DNA of 64,000 nucleotides, from positions 5,580,001 through 5,644,000 of the forward strand of contig NZ_CP102770.1 of assembly GCF_038561935.1 (NCBI RefSeq), given 5' to 3'. Positions within the stretch are counted from its first letter, which is position 1. The number at the start of each line of letters is the position of its first letter. Positions 53,125-61,515 of the stretch are shown one piece after another. This stretch comes from Myxococcus stipitatus (lineage in GTDB: Bacteria; Myxococcota; Myxococcia; Myxococcales; Myxococcaceae). The position numbers and the translations under genes were made by a program. Below the pieces are notes generated by a model. The model saw nothing but the letters and a program-made list of their open reading frames with translations, was not told the DNA's origin and searched no databases.

Positions 53125-54954
53125 ATGACCCAGACCTTCCTGAAGCGCGGCCTGTCCTTGTGGGGAAGTGCCCTGCTCGCAGTCTGCGCCTTGCCGGCCT
53201 GCACCAGCGCCCTGTCCTCGAAGGAGGAGGCCCCGCGCTCCCCCGCGGCCCAGTCCCTCACGCACGCGGAGGGCGTGGGCTCGACCAAGCAGGTGAGGCA
53301 CGCCGACGAAGCCTCCGCGGACGTCCTGCCCTCCAGTGACGCCAAGGACGATGACTCCGAGATGTCCAGCGACAAGGTCCACCGTGGAGTCGTCGGTTCG
53401 GGCATCCAGGCCGTCGAGGCCGTGGCCATGCCCGCCCCCGCGCCTCCGCCCGCCGAGATGGGCGCGGCGTCGGCCCCCTCCTATGCGCCCAGCGCGAAGC
53501 GCTCGATTCCCCGAATGCCCATGGGGAGGCCCCTGAGCGCCACCTCCATGCCCAGGGAGCATGACTGGTACACCGAGCCCGTCTCGGCCGGGAACACGCA
53601 CGAGTCCTGGAAGCCCAACATCTTCACCGAGACGGCGAAGGACCCCTTGTCCACCTTCGGCGCGGACGTGGACACCGCGTCGTACACGGTGGCGCGCCGG
53701 AACCTCATGCAGGGCACCCTGCCTCCGGGCTCGGCTGTGCGCGTCGAGGAGTTCGTCAACTACTTCAAGTTCCGCTACACGCCGCCGGAGAAGGGGGCGT
53801 TCTCGGTGCACATGGACGCCGCGCCGTCGCCCTTTGACGCCAAGCGGCACTTCGTCCGGGTGGGCGTGCAGGGCAAGTCCGTCTCGCGCTCACAGCGCAA
53901 GCCCGCGCACCTGGTGTTCCTCATGGACACCAGCGGCTCCATGGGCTCCCCGGACCGGCTCCCGCTCGCCAAGGAGGCCGTGAAGATCGCCGTGAAGAAC
54001 CTCAACGAGAACGACACGGTGGCCATCGTCACCTATGCGGGCTCCACGCGGGACGTCCTGCCGCCCACGCCCGCCTCGGACGTGAAGAAGATCCACGACG
54101 CGCTCAACTCGCTCGAGTCGGGTGGCGGCACGGCCATGGGCTCCGGCATGGAGATGGCCTACAAGCACGCGGTGAAGAAGGCCTCGGGCCAGGTGGTGTC
54201 CCGCGTCGTGGTGCTCACGGATGGAGACACCAACATCGGCCCCAGCCTGAGCCCGGAGTCCATGCTGGAGAGCATCCGCAAGTACGTGGCCGAGGGCGTC
54301 ACCCTCACCACCGTGGGCTTCGGCATGGGCAACTACCGCGACGACTTGATGGAGAAGCTCGCGGACAAGGGCAACGGCAACTGCTTCTACGTGGACAGCA
54401 TGAAGGAAGCCCGCAAGGTCTTCGAGACGCAGCTCACCGGCACCCTGGAGGTCATCGCCAAGGACGTGAAGCTCCAGGTCGAGTTCAACCCCGCCGTGGT
54501 GAGCCGCTACCGCCTGCTCGGCTATGAGAATCGCGACGTGGCCGACAAGGACTTCCGCAACGACAAGGTGGACGCGGGTGAGATTGGCGCGGGCCACAAC
54601 GTCACCGCGCTGTACGAGGTGGAGCTCATCCCCGGGGCGAAGGAGAAGCTCGCCACGGTCCGGGTGCGCGCCAAGGCCCCCAACGGCACCGAGGCGTCCG
54701 AGCAGGCCTTCCCCATGGAGTACGCCAAGGTGGCCCCGTCGCTGGAGGCGGCCTCGCCCGACTTCCGCTTCGCCCTGGCCGTGGCGGCCACCGCGGACAT
54801 CCTCCGTGGCAATCCCGCCGCCCAGAACTGGAGCCTGGCGACCACGAAGAAGCTGGCCGAGGGCGCCGCCGCCAAGGACGCCGACCGCCTGGAGTTCGTG
54901 GAGCTGGTGACGCAGGCCCGAGCGCTATCGGGTGCCTCCGCGCGCGGGAACTGA
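53125..54954 (+). CDS. VWA-domain lipoprotein (YfbK-like, DUF3520)
   Basis: A 609-aa lipoprotein. The ATG at 53125 follows GGAGA; the lipobox is ALPAC (Cys26). A long Pro/Ala/Ser-rich linker (residues 27-170) precedes a vWF_A N-terminal region ([17 protein letters not shown], about 178-230), the von Willebrand A domain with a complete MIDAS start DTSGSMG (Asp268), and a C-terminal DUF3520 domain ([26 protein letters not shown]). Such proteins bind partners through the metal site; the role in myxobacteria is not known. A strong terminator follows. Confidence 0.92.
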   Translation: MTQTFLKRGLSLWGSALLAVCALPACTSALSSKEEAPRSPAAQSLTHAEGVGSTKQVRHADEASADVLPSSDAKDDDSEMSSDKVHRGVVGSGIQAVEAVAMPAPAPPPAEMGAASAPSYAPSAKRSIPRMPMGRPLSATSMPREHDWYTEPVSAGNTHESWKPNIFTETAKDPLSTFGADVDTASYTVARRNLMQGTLPPGSAVRVEEFVNYFKFRYTPPEKGAFSVHMDAAPSPFDAKRHFVRVGVQGKSVSRSQRKPAHLVFLMDTSGSMGSPDRLPLAKEAVKIAVKNLNENDTVAIVTYAGSTRDVLPPTPASDVKKIHDALNSLESGGGTAMGSGMEMAYKHAVKKASGQVVSRVVVLTDGDTNIGPSLSPESMLESIRKYVAEGVTLTTVGFGMGNYRDDLMEKLADKGNGNCFYVDSMKEARKVFETQLTGTLEVIAKDVKLQVEFNPAVVSRYRLLGYENRDVADKDFRNDKVDAGEIGAGHNVTALYEVELIPGAKEKLATVRVRAKAPNGTEASEQAFPMEYAKVAPSLEAASPDFRFALAVAATADILRGNPAAQNWSLATTKKLAEGAAAKDADRLEFVELVTQARALSGASARGN

Positions 54955-54985
54955 GGTAAAGCAGCGCTCGCAACCGAAGTGATGG

Positions 54986-55026
54986 AGGTGGAAGGCTCCG
55001 GGGGGTGCCTTCCACCTCTTGTTTCT
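54986..55026 (+). terminator. Terminator after the VWA gene
   Basis: AGGTGGAAGGC/GCCTTCCACCT, an 11-bp perfect stem with a G-rich 10-base loop, followed by CTTGTTTCTT. Confidence 0.82.
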
Positions 55027-55102
55027 TGCCATTCATTGCAAGCCCCTGCCCCACCCCGGGCTGGAAGGAATGGCGGACGCCTTGCGGTACACTGGGCCGC
55101 GC

Positions 55103-55801
55103 ATGCGCCCACTCCCCTCGCTCTCCCGTTCGATGCTCGTCCCCATGGCCGCCACCCTCCTCGCGTGTGGAGGCTGCGGCGAAGACCCGTCCGGTGGAGG
55201 GGTGCCGCTGGGTGAGGAGCAGCAAGGCATCGCGACCTATTACGACGCCACCGGCGCGGGAAATTGCAGCTACGACGCCAGCCCCAACGACATGATGGTG
55301 GCGGCGATGAACACGCCCCAGTACGCCAACAGCGCGGCGTGTGGCCAGTGCGTGGACATCCAGGGCCCCAGCGGCAACGTCCGCGTGCGCATCGTCGACC
55401 GGTGTCCGGAGTGCGCGGCGGGCCACCTGGACCTGAGCCGCGAGGCCTTCGCGAAGATCGCCGAGATGCGCCTGGGCCGCGTGGACATCAAGTGGAAGGT
55501 GGTCTCCTGCGACGTGGCCGGCAGCCTCCAGTACCACTTCAAGAACGGCAGCAACCCATGGTGGACGGCCATCCAGGTGCGCAACCACCGGCTGCCCATC
55601 TCCAAGCTGGAGTGGCGGCGGGGAGACGGCGCGTGGAAGAACGTCCCGCGCCAGGACTACAACTACTTCGTCAACGACAGCGGCATGGGCGAAGGTTCGT
55701 TCAGCGTCCGCGTGACGGCGTCCACGGGCGAGCAGGTGGAGGACACGATCTCCCGCGTCCTCGACAACGCCACCACCGAGGGAATCAGCCAGTTCCGGTA
55801 G
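55103..55801 (+). CDS. Expansin-like lipoprotein (DPBB plus CBM63-like)
   Basis: A 232-aa protein. The N-terminus has a hydrophobic segment and lipobox AATLLACGGC. The first domain is a six-stranded double-psi beta-barrel: ATYYDATGAGNCSYD, then CGQCVDIQGPSGNVRVRIVDRCPECAAGHLDLS, with the expansin-type Asp in the HLDLS motif. The second domain (about 150-232) has aromatic residues at the right places for cellulose binding (NGSNPWWTAIQVRNHRLP, LEWRRGDG). Bacterial expansins loosen plant cell-wall material without hydrolysis. In a soil predator it may help with plant debris. I start at the ATG at 55103; a later Met in the same signal is possible. Confidence 0.9.
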   Translation: MRPLPSLSRSMLVPMAATLLACGGCGEDPSGGGVPLGEEQQGIATYYDATGAGNCSYDASPNDMMVAAMNTPQYANSAACGQCVDIQGPSGNVRVRIVDRCPECAAGHLDLSREAFAKIAEMRLGRVDIKWKVVSCDVAGSLQYHFKNGSNPWWTAIQVRNHRLPISKLEWRRGDGAWKNVPRQDYNYFVNDSGMGEGSFSVRVTASTGEQVEDTISRVLDNATTEGISQFR

Positions 55802-55815
55802 CCCTCGCGGTGCCA

Positions 55816-55841
55816 TGCCGGGGCCCGCATCGGCCCCGGCA
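55816..55841. terminator. Hairpin between convergent expansin and ATPase genes
   Basis: TGCCGGGGCC/GGCCCCGGCA, a perfect 10-bp stem with a 6-base loop; no T-run on either side. It may end transcription from both directions. Confidence 0.5.
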
Positions 55842-55853
55842 CGTGGGCGCCGC

Positions 55854-58800
55854 CTACCGACGCAGCATGGAGCGAAGGAGCTCCAGCGCCTCGGTCACGT
55901 TCTGCCAGACCTGGAGCGACTTGATGCCCTCGCCTTCGCCCTGCACGGCGCGGCGGGAGGCCCGCTCCAGCGGCAGCAGCACCCCTTCCACCAGCTCGAT
56001 CTGCCGGCTCAGCTCCGCGGGAGACATCCCCGCGATGGCGCTGCGCTGGAGGGCCTCCGCGGGAACCTGCGCGGAGACATTCACGGGACGGTCCGCGAGC
56101 GCGGCCATCGCCCGCGAGAGCTGGTCCATGTACGGGCCCAGGTCCTGCGCGGGAGCCTGCACGACGGGCGTCGGAGCCGGCGTGCTCACCCGCTCCGTCA
56201 GCGCCTTGAGCAGCTGGGCCAGGTGCTTGAGGTACGGCGTCAGGTCCGTGGCGGCGGCGCCCGGCACCGGAGCCGGAGGCGGCAGCGGAGGCGGCGTGGC
56301 CTTCACCTCGCGCCCCACCCGGGCCACCTCGAGCACCGCGTCGCGCAGCGCCTCCAGGTACGGCAGGGCCTCGGCCGTGGGGTCCGCGTCGGACTGCGTC
56401 CCCTGTTGGACTTGCGTGGCCGCCTGCACCACCGCGTCCCGCACCGCGCCGAGCTGCTCCTCGATGCCGCTGAGCTGACCGGTGACCCGCGCCACCGGGT
56501 CGTCCTCCTTGCCGCCCATGCGCTTGACGCGCGCGAAGCCCTGCTTGATCTCCTCCCACCGCTTCGCCTTCTCCGGCGTCAGGCGGCCGCGCATCTCCGC
56601 CAGCTTGAGCAGGTTCTGCTCCGCGGCGGTGGTGAGCGTCTGGGATTCGCCCTGGTAGTGGTCGTCGATGAGGCGCTCCAGCTCCGCGTCCGTCATCGCC
56701 GCCACGAGCTTCTCCGTCAGCTTGCTCATGTTGCGGTAGCTGCCCTGGAGCTTGAAGGCGGGCTCGGTGCGGAAGCGCTCATCCTGCGCCGCCGACGCGA
56801 TGTACTGCATGTTGACCTTCAGCAGCACCGACTGCACCCGGAACATCCGCTGGAAGATGGCGATGATCTCCTGGAGCTCCGCCGCCGCGTAGCCGTGCTT
56901 CAGCTCGCCCGCGGGGACCTCCTCGCCTTGCGCCATGCGGATGAGGCGATGCGTGTCCGCCGCGTCGCGCGTGGCCAGCGGCGCCGTCACCACGTTCGAC
57001 GTGAGCGCGTTCTCCAGGTAGCTCAGCGCGAACAGGTGCTCCTTCCCGTCGAGGATGTCACCCAGGTTGTAGGTGTCCGCGCGGTTGGCGAGCATGTCCG
57101 GGATGCGGAAGCGCTCACCGGTCTCCGTGTAGGGATTGCCAGCCATGACCACGCAGAACTTCTTCCCGCGCAGGTCATAGGTGCGCGTGCGGCCGTTCCA
57201 GACGCCCTCGATGCGGCGCTGACCGTCGCAGAGCGAGATGAACTTCTGGAGCAGCTCCGGGTCCGTGTGCTGGATGTCGTCGAGGTAGAGCATCACGTTG
57301 TTGCCCATCTCGAAGGACAGGTTGATGCGCTCCACCTCCTGCCGCGACGTGGCGTTGGGCGCCTCCGCCGGGTCCAGCGACTTCACCGAGTGGCCCAGGG
57401 CCGGCCCGTTCACCTTGACGAAGGTGAGGCCCAGGCGGCTGGCCACGTACTCCATCAGCGTCGTCTTGCCGTAGCCCGGCGGCGACATGAGCAGCAGCAT
57501 GCCCATGCGGTCCGTGCGCTTGCCCTCGCCCGCGGCGCCGAGCTGCTTGGCGAGGTTCGCGCCGATGAGCGGCAGGTACACCTCGTCGATGAGGCGGTTG
57601 CGCACGAAGGACGACAGCACCTTCGGCGTCAGCTCCTCCAGGCGCAGCTTGCGGCGCTCGCGCTCCAGCAGGTCCCGCTGCAGCGCGCGGTAGGCCTGGT
57701 ACTGCGGCACGCGGAGCTGGCGGAACTCGTTCAGGCGGGCCAGGAACTCGTCCAGGCGAAGCGCCAGCTTGCGGTCGATGATGCGCGGGTGGCTGCCCAG
57801 GAGGCCCGTCACCTCGGCCGCCGTCAGCGCGCCCGCGGGCTCGCGGTCCAGCTTGCGCTCGGTGAGCAGCAGCACCGCCGTCTCCAGCACGAAGTAGCCG
57901 GCCTCGCCCGCGCCGCCCTCGCGCTGGGCCAGGTAGGCCTCCACCCAGGCCCGGGCCATCTCCAGCCGCGAGGCCAGGTCCTTCTCCAGCCCGCGCAGGT
58001 CGTCCTCGAACGCGGTCCGAGTCCCCTGCCGCTCCAGCTGCGCCAGGAACGCATCGCGCAGCGCGACCGCCTCGCCGCTCGTGGTGAAGCGGGGCCGCTC
58101 CACGGCCAACTCCTCCACGAGGTAGCGCCCGGCGAGCCGGGCCTCCGCGGGGGACAGCGCGAGCCGCTGCGCCTGGAAGAAGGCGCTCACGGCCTCTCCC
58201 AGCGCCAGCCCCAGCTCGTTCAACCCGCCTCCGGAGGAGAACGTCTGCCGCAGCCGGGCGAAGCCGCGCGCGCGGCGGTGCAGGAGTCCCCGCGCCGCCT
58301 CGTCTCCGTCGAAGGCCCAGTAGAGCGCCGCCAAGGCCCGAGGCCCGGGAGCGAAGCGCAGGAGCCCCGCGCCCTGGTGCAGCGACAGGAGCTTCTCGAG
58401 GAGGGCCGTGGCGTCCACGTCGTGCACGCCGCGCTCGTAGCCTTCGTCGAAGCGGTCCGCCGCGTACGCGCGCACGCGCTCCAGCAGCGTGCCGGCGATC
58501 ACCGCCGCATGCAGCGCGGACAGCGTCAGCCCGTTCTTGTTGTCCTCCGCGTCCGCGAGGATGCACGCGGCCAGGAACTCGGCGCGGTACACCTCGCGCG
58601 TCTCGGAGACGAGGTGCTGGTCCCAGAGGGCCTGGTGCTTGAGCAGCTCCGGGTCCTCGAGCTTCTGCGCGTAGTCGGAGCCCGTGAGCTGGAGGTAGAG
58701 CGCGCCGTCGCGCGGCACCAGCGTCAGGTCCAGCGGCTGCGTGTTGACGTTGAAGCGGAAGGTGCCCAGCTTGATGAGCGAGTCCCCGTCCGCGAACAGG

Positions 58801-61370
58801 TCCTGCTTGTCGCGCAGGGCGCGCAGCGCGTCCTGCTTCGCCGACTTGAGCCGCGACTGCACCTCGTCCGAGCGCACGCTGTCCTGGAGGCCCAGGAGCT
58901 GCTCGGAGAGCTGCCGCAGCTTGAGGATCATCGCGTCGGTGGCGAAGTACGCGTTGAGCTCGTCGTCCGACTTGAACGCCTTCGAGCGGCGCTGCACGCC
59001 CTGGAGGATGCGCTCCGCGGCGCCGAAGAGGCTCTGCGCGCGCCGCTGACGCTCGTCCACCAGCGTCTGCTTGCGAGCGCCGAACGCCTCCAGCAGCTCC
59101 TCGCGCTTCTGGGTGATCTGCCCCAGGAACTCGTCGAACTCGCCGAAGCGCCCTTCCAGCTCCTCCAGCTGCACGGTGAGGCGCGACAGGCCCTCGTCGC
59201 ACTTCTCGGGGACGTCCGCCTGGGCCAGGGCGTTCTCGATGGCCTGCCCCAGCAGCTTGAACTGGGCGCCGAACTCCGCGCGCTTCTCGCGGCCGGACAG
59301 CTCCTTGCGCTTGGCCGCGAGGCTCGCGCGCACGCGGTTCAGTCGACCGAACAGCTCGGAGATGCCCTCCAGGATGCGCGCCCGGGCCAGCGGGTCGCCC
59401 ACCTGGAGCCCGCCCACGACTTCCCCCAGCACGGTGAGGCCCTGGGCCGTCTTCTCGATGTCCTCGCCCAGCGGCGCCAGCTCCGCCGTGGTCTGCACCG
59501 GCTCCAGCTTCGCGAGCAGCTCATCCAGGCGGCCCCCCAGCGGCTGGAGCGCCTCGCCCTTCTGGAGGAACTCCACGCAGCTGGAGCTGGTGCTGTCGGA
59601 CGCCTCGACGACCGCCTTCTCCAGGGCGTCCACGCGCCCCAGGTCCATGTAGCGGATGTCCTTGAGCGTGATGAGGTGGCCGCGCTGCTGGCGCAGCTCC
59701 GCCAGCACCAGCATGAACTCCTCGGCCGTGGTGAGCAGCTCCGGCCGCACGCGCGCCAGCAGCTTCACCTGCGCCTTCTCCGCCTCCGCCAGCGACTCCG
59801 CGGCGCGCTTCTGGAGCGCGAGCACCTTCTCGAACTCGTCGATGATGAGCTCGGAGGTCTTCCGGAGCAGTTCGATGGGCTCCAGGAGCGACGTCTCCGC
59901 GTGCCCCAGCCAGTAGTAGGCATCCAGCGCGCGAGTGGCCGCGGCGACCAGGTCCTCGTAGGTGCGCCGGTTGGGCTTGTCCGTCTTCGCGATGCGCTGG
60001 AGCGTCAGCGCGTCGGAGATGCCGCGCACCAGCTCCGCGTTGCCCACCTTGCCCAGGTAGCCGGGGGCCGGAGGGGTCGCCGCCGCGTGCTCGTCCGACA
60101 CGAAGGGCGTCTGCCACACCTGCATGGGATGGACCCGCGTGGGGTCCTGCGACGTCTCGCGGAAGACCACCAGCCCGCCATCCCCGAAGAGGCTGTAGCC
60201 GTTGCACACCAGCGGGTTCTGCACCTCCTTGCGCACCAGGTTGTAGGGGAAGAGCAGGTAGCGCCCCTCCTCGCGCTGGTGGAAGACGTAGAGCACGTCC
60301 TCACCGTTCGGAGAGCGGATGACCTTCTTGAACTCCATCCCCGCGCCGGTGGCCTCGCCGTCGAAGACCTTGAAGTCGCCCGTCTGCAGGTAGTAGCCGC
60401 CCGGGAAGATGATGCCCTGGTCCTCGGGGAGCCGGATGCACGCCTGGCCGATGGCGTCGATGCGCACCACGTGCTGCGTGCGCGAGTTGAACACCAGGTA
60501 GCGCTGCGCCTTCTCGCGGAAGGGCAGCACGCGCAGGAGGATGAGGCCGCCCACCTGGGCCCACGCGAAGCGCGCGTCATCCAGCGACTGGTTCGCGTCC
60601 TCCACCGGCTCGCTGTAGATGCCCAGCCCGGACGACGTGTTGTTCTCGACCTTGACGGTGAGGTCTCCCTTCACCGTCTCCACGAACACCTGGTCCAGCA
60701 CGTTGACGTGCGGGTGCTGGCCCAGCACGTAGTTCTCACGCGTGGCCGTCGTCCACTCGAAGTCGTGCGACGGGGGGAAGACGTGGTCCTTCTCGCCCTG
60801 GTTGTCCAGGTAGGTGGCGCGGCCTTCGGTGTCCAGGGTGAAGCGGAACACCTTGATGTCGCGCACGGACGGACCCGTCTTGAAGACGGCCAGCAGGCGC
60901 GCGTCCTTGCGCCGCAGCTGCTGGAGCTTCGCGTCCTTGTAGTAGCGATACAGCTCGCTGAAGTCCTTGATGAAGCGCGGGTCCGCCAGGAAGCCGCCCG
61001 CCTCCGTGTGCGGCACCGCCGACAGGTCGAACCCGTCGGCCGTCTTCTCGAACCGGTGCAGCGAGAAGACGTCCGCGACAGACGTCTCCTTCTTCAACCC
61101 GATGAAGACGTTGTAGCCGAAGAGCAGGTACTTGCCGACGCTGACGATGTCGCGCGCGACGCAGTTGTTCTCCGTGCGCACGCGCTCGTTGCCGGTGACG
61201 GCCAGCTCCGTGCCACCGAAGAACGCCTTGCGCCGGGTGTTGAGCTCCGCCGCCTTCGAGCCCAGCACGTCCGCCTGCGCGAGCAGCCGCGTCCGGATGA
61301 CCTCGTAGCTGCCCCCCTCGAGCGCCGCCTCATTCGCGGGCGCCGCGCCCTTGCCACCGTCAGTTGCCAT
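55854..61370 (-). CDS. Giant AAA+ 'DNA repair ATPase' family protein (flotillin partner)
   Basis: A 1838-aa cytoplasmic protein. The first 430 residues are beta-rich (possible propeller: repeated aromatic-ending strands such as KYLLFGYNVFIGL and GRYLLFPYNLVRK). The middle is long coiled coil (about 430-900). A AAA+ ATPase follows: Walker A G-Y-G-K-T-T at 1299-1304, Walker B LYLDDIQ with Asp1364/Asp1365, and a sensor-like VVMAGNPYTETGE. The tail is helical with a Pro-rich linker (TPPPLPPPAPVPG). 'DNA repair ATPase' is the family name in databases; no repair activity is implied by sequence. It is the last gene of a unit with flotillin. Start ATG at 61370 lies after a structured spacer, with no strong ribosome site. 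Confidence 0.88.
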   Translation of the reverse strand: MATDGGKGAAPANEAALEGGSYEVIRTRLLAQADVLGSKAAELNTRRKAFFGGTELAVTGNERVRTENNCVARDIVSVGKYLLFGYNVFIGLKKETSVADVFSLHRFEKTADGFDLSAVPHTEAGGFLADPRFIKDFSELYRYYKDAKLQQLRRKDARLLAVFKTGPSVRDIKVFRFTLDTEGRATYLDNQGEKDHVFPPSHDFEWTTATRENYVLGQHPHVNVLDQVFVETVKGDLTVKVENNTSSGLGIYSEPVEDANQSLDDARFAWAQVGGLILLRVLPFREKAQRYLVFNSRTQHVVRIDAIGQACIRLPEDQGIIFPGGYYLQTGDFKVFDGEATGAGMEFKKVIRSPNGEDVLYVFHQREEGRYLLFPYNLVRKEVQNPLVCNGYSLFGDGGLVVFRETSQDPTRVHPMQVWQTPFVSDEHAAATPPAPGYLGKVGNAELVRGISDALTLQRIAKTDKPNRRTYEDLVAAATRALDAYYWLGHAETSLLEPIELLRKTSELIIDEFEKVLALQKRAAESLAEAEKAQVKLLARVRPELLTTAEEFMLVLAELRQQRGHLITLKDIRYMDLGRVDALEKAVVEASDSTSSSCVEFLQKGEALQPLGGRLDELLAKLEPVQTTAELAPLGEDIEKTAQGLTVLGEVVGGLQVGDPLARARILEGISELFGRLNRVRASLAAKRKELSGREKRAEFGAQFKLLGQAIENALAQADVPEKCDEGLSRLTVQLEELEGRFGEFDEFLGQITQKREELLEAFGARKQTLVDERQRRAQSLFGAAERILQGVQRRSKAFKSDDELNAYFATDAMILKLRQLSEQLLGLQDSVRSDEVQSRLKSAKQDALRALRDKQDLFADGDSLIKLGTFRFNVNTQPLDLTLVPRDGALYLQLTGSDYAQKLEDPELLKHQALWDQHLVSETREVYRAEFLAACILADAEDNKNGLTLSALHAAVIAGTLLERVRAYAADRFDEGYERGVHDVDATALLEKLLSLHQGAGLLRFAPGPRALAALYWAFDGDEAARGLLHRRARGFARLRQTFSSGGGLNELGLALGEAVSAFFQAQRLALSPAEARLAGRYLVEELAVERPRFTTSGEAVALRDAFLAQLERQGTRTAFEDDLRGLEKDLASRLEMARAWVEAYLAQREGGAGEAGYFVLETAVLLLTERKLDREPAGALTAAEVTGLLGSHPRIIDRKLALRLDEFLARLNEFRQLRVPQYQAYRALQRDLLERERRKLRLEELTPKVLSSFVRNRLIDEVYLPLIGANLAKQLGAAGEGKRTDRMGMLLLMSPPGYGKTTLMEYVASRLGLTFVKVNGPALGHSVKSLDPAEAPNATSRQEVERINLSFEMGNNVMLYLDDIQHTDPELLQKFISLCDGQRRIEGVWNGRTRTYDLRGKKFCVVMAGNPYTETGERFRIPDMLANRADTYNLGDILDGKEHLFALSYLENALTSNVVTAPLATRDAADTHRLIRMAQGEEVPAGELKHGYAAAELQEIIAIFQRMFRVQSVLLKVNMQYIASAAQDERFRTEPAFKLQGSYRNMSKLTEKLVAAMTDAELERLIDDHYQGESQTLTTAAEQNLLKLAEMRGRLTPEKAKRWEEIKQGFARVKRMGGKEDDPVARVTGQLSGIEEQLGAVRDAVVQAATQVQQGTQSDADPTAEALPYLEALRDAVLEVARVGREVKATPPPLPPPAPVPGAAATDLTPYLKHLAQLLKALTERVSTPAPTPVVQAPAQDLGPYMDQLSRAMAALADRPVNVSAQVPAEALQRSAIAGMSPAELSRQIELVEGVLLPLERASRRAVQGEGEGIKSLQVWQNVTEALELLRSMLRR

Positions 61371-61394
61371 GAGTGTTCACCGGAATCTCGCAGG

Positions 61395-61498
61395 GACCCC
61401 GCCCTCGCCCCGCCGTCGAGGCGGGACACCACCCTGGAAGGCCCAGGGCGGGGTCGTCGTGACGTCATGCGCGCCACCGCGGCTCATGCGCGGTGGCG
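61395..61498 (-). promoter_or_regulatory. Strongly structured spacer between flotillin and ATPase genes
   Basis: Two structures: an 11-bp stem GACCCCGCCCT/AGGGCGGGGTC (61395-61405 with 61445-61455) enclosing a smaller stem CCCGCC/GGCGGG (61409-61425), and a separate 10-bp stem CGCCACCGCG/CGCGGTGGCG (61472-61498). None is followed by a T-run. They may slow or stop part of the transcripts, or stabilise the flotillin mRNA so that flotillin exceeds the ATPase. Confidence 0.55.
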
Positions 61499-61515
61499 GC
61501 CCCCAACCACCCGCT

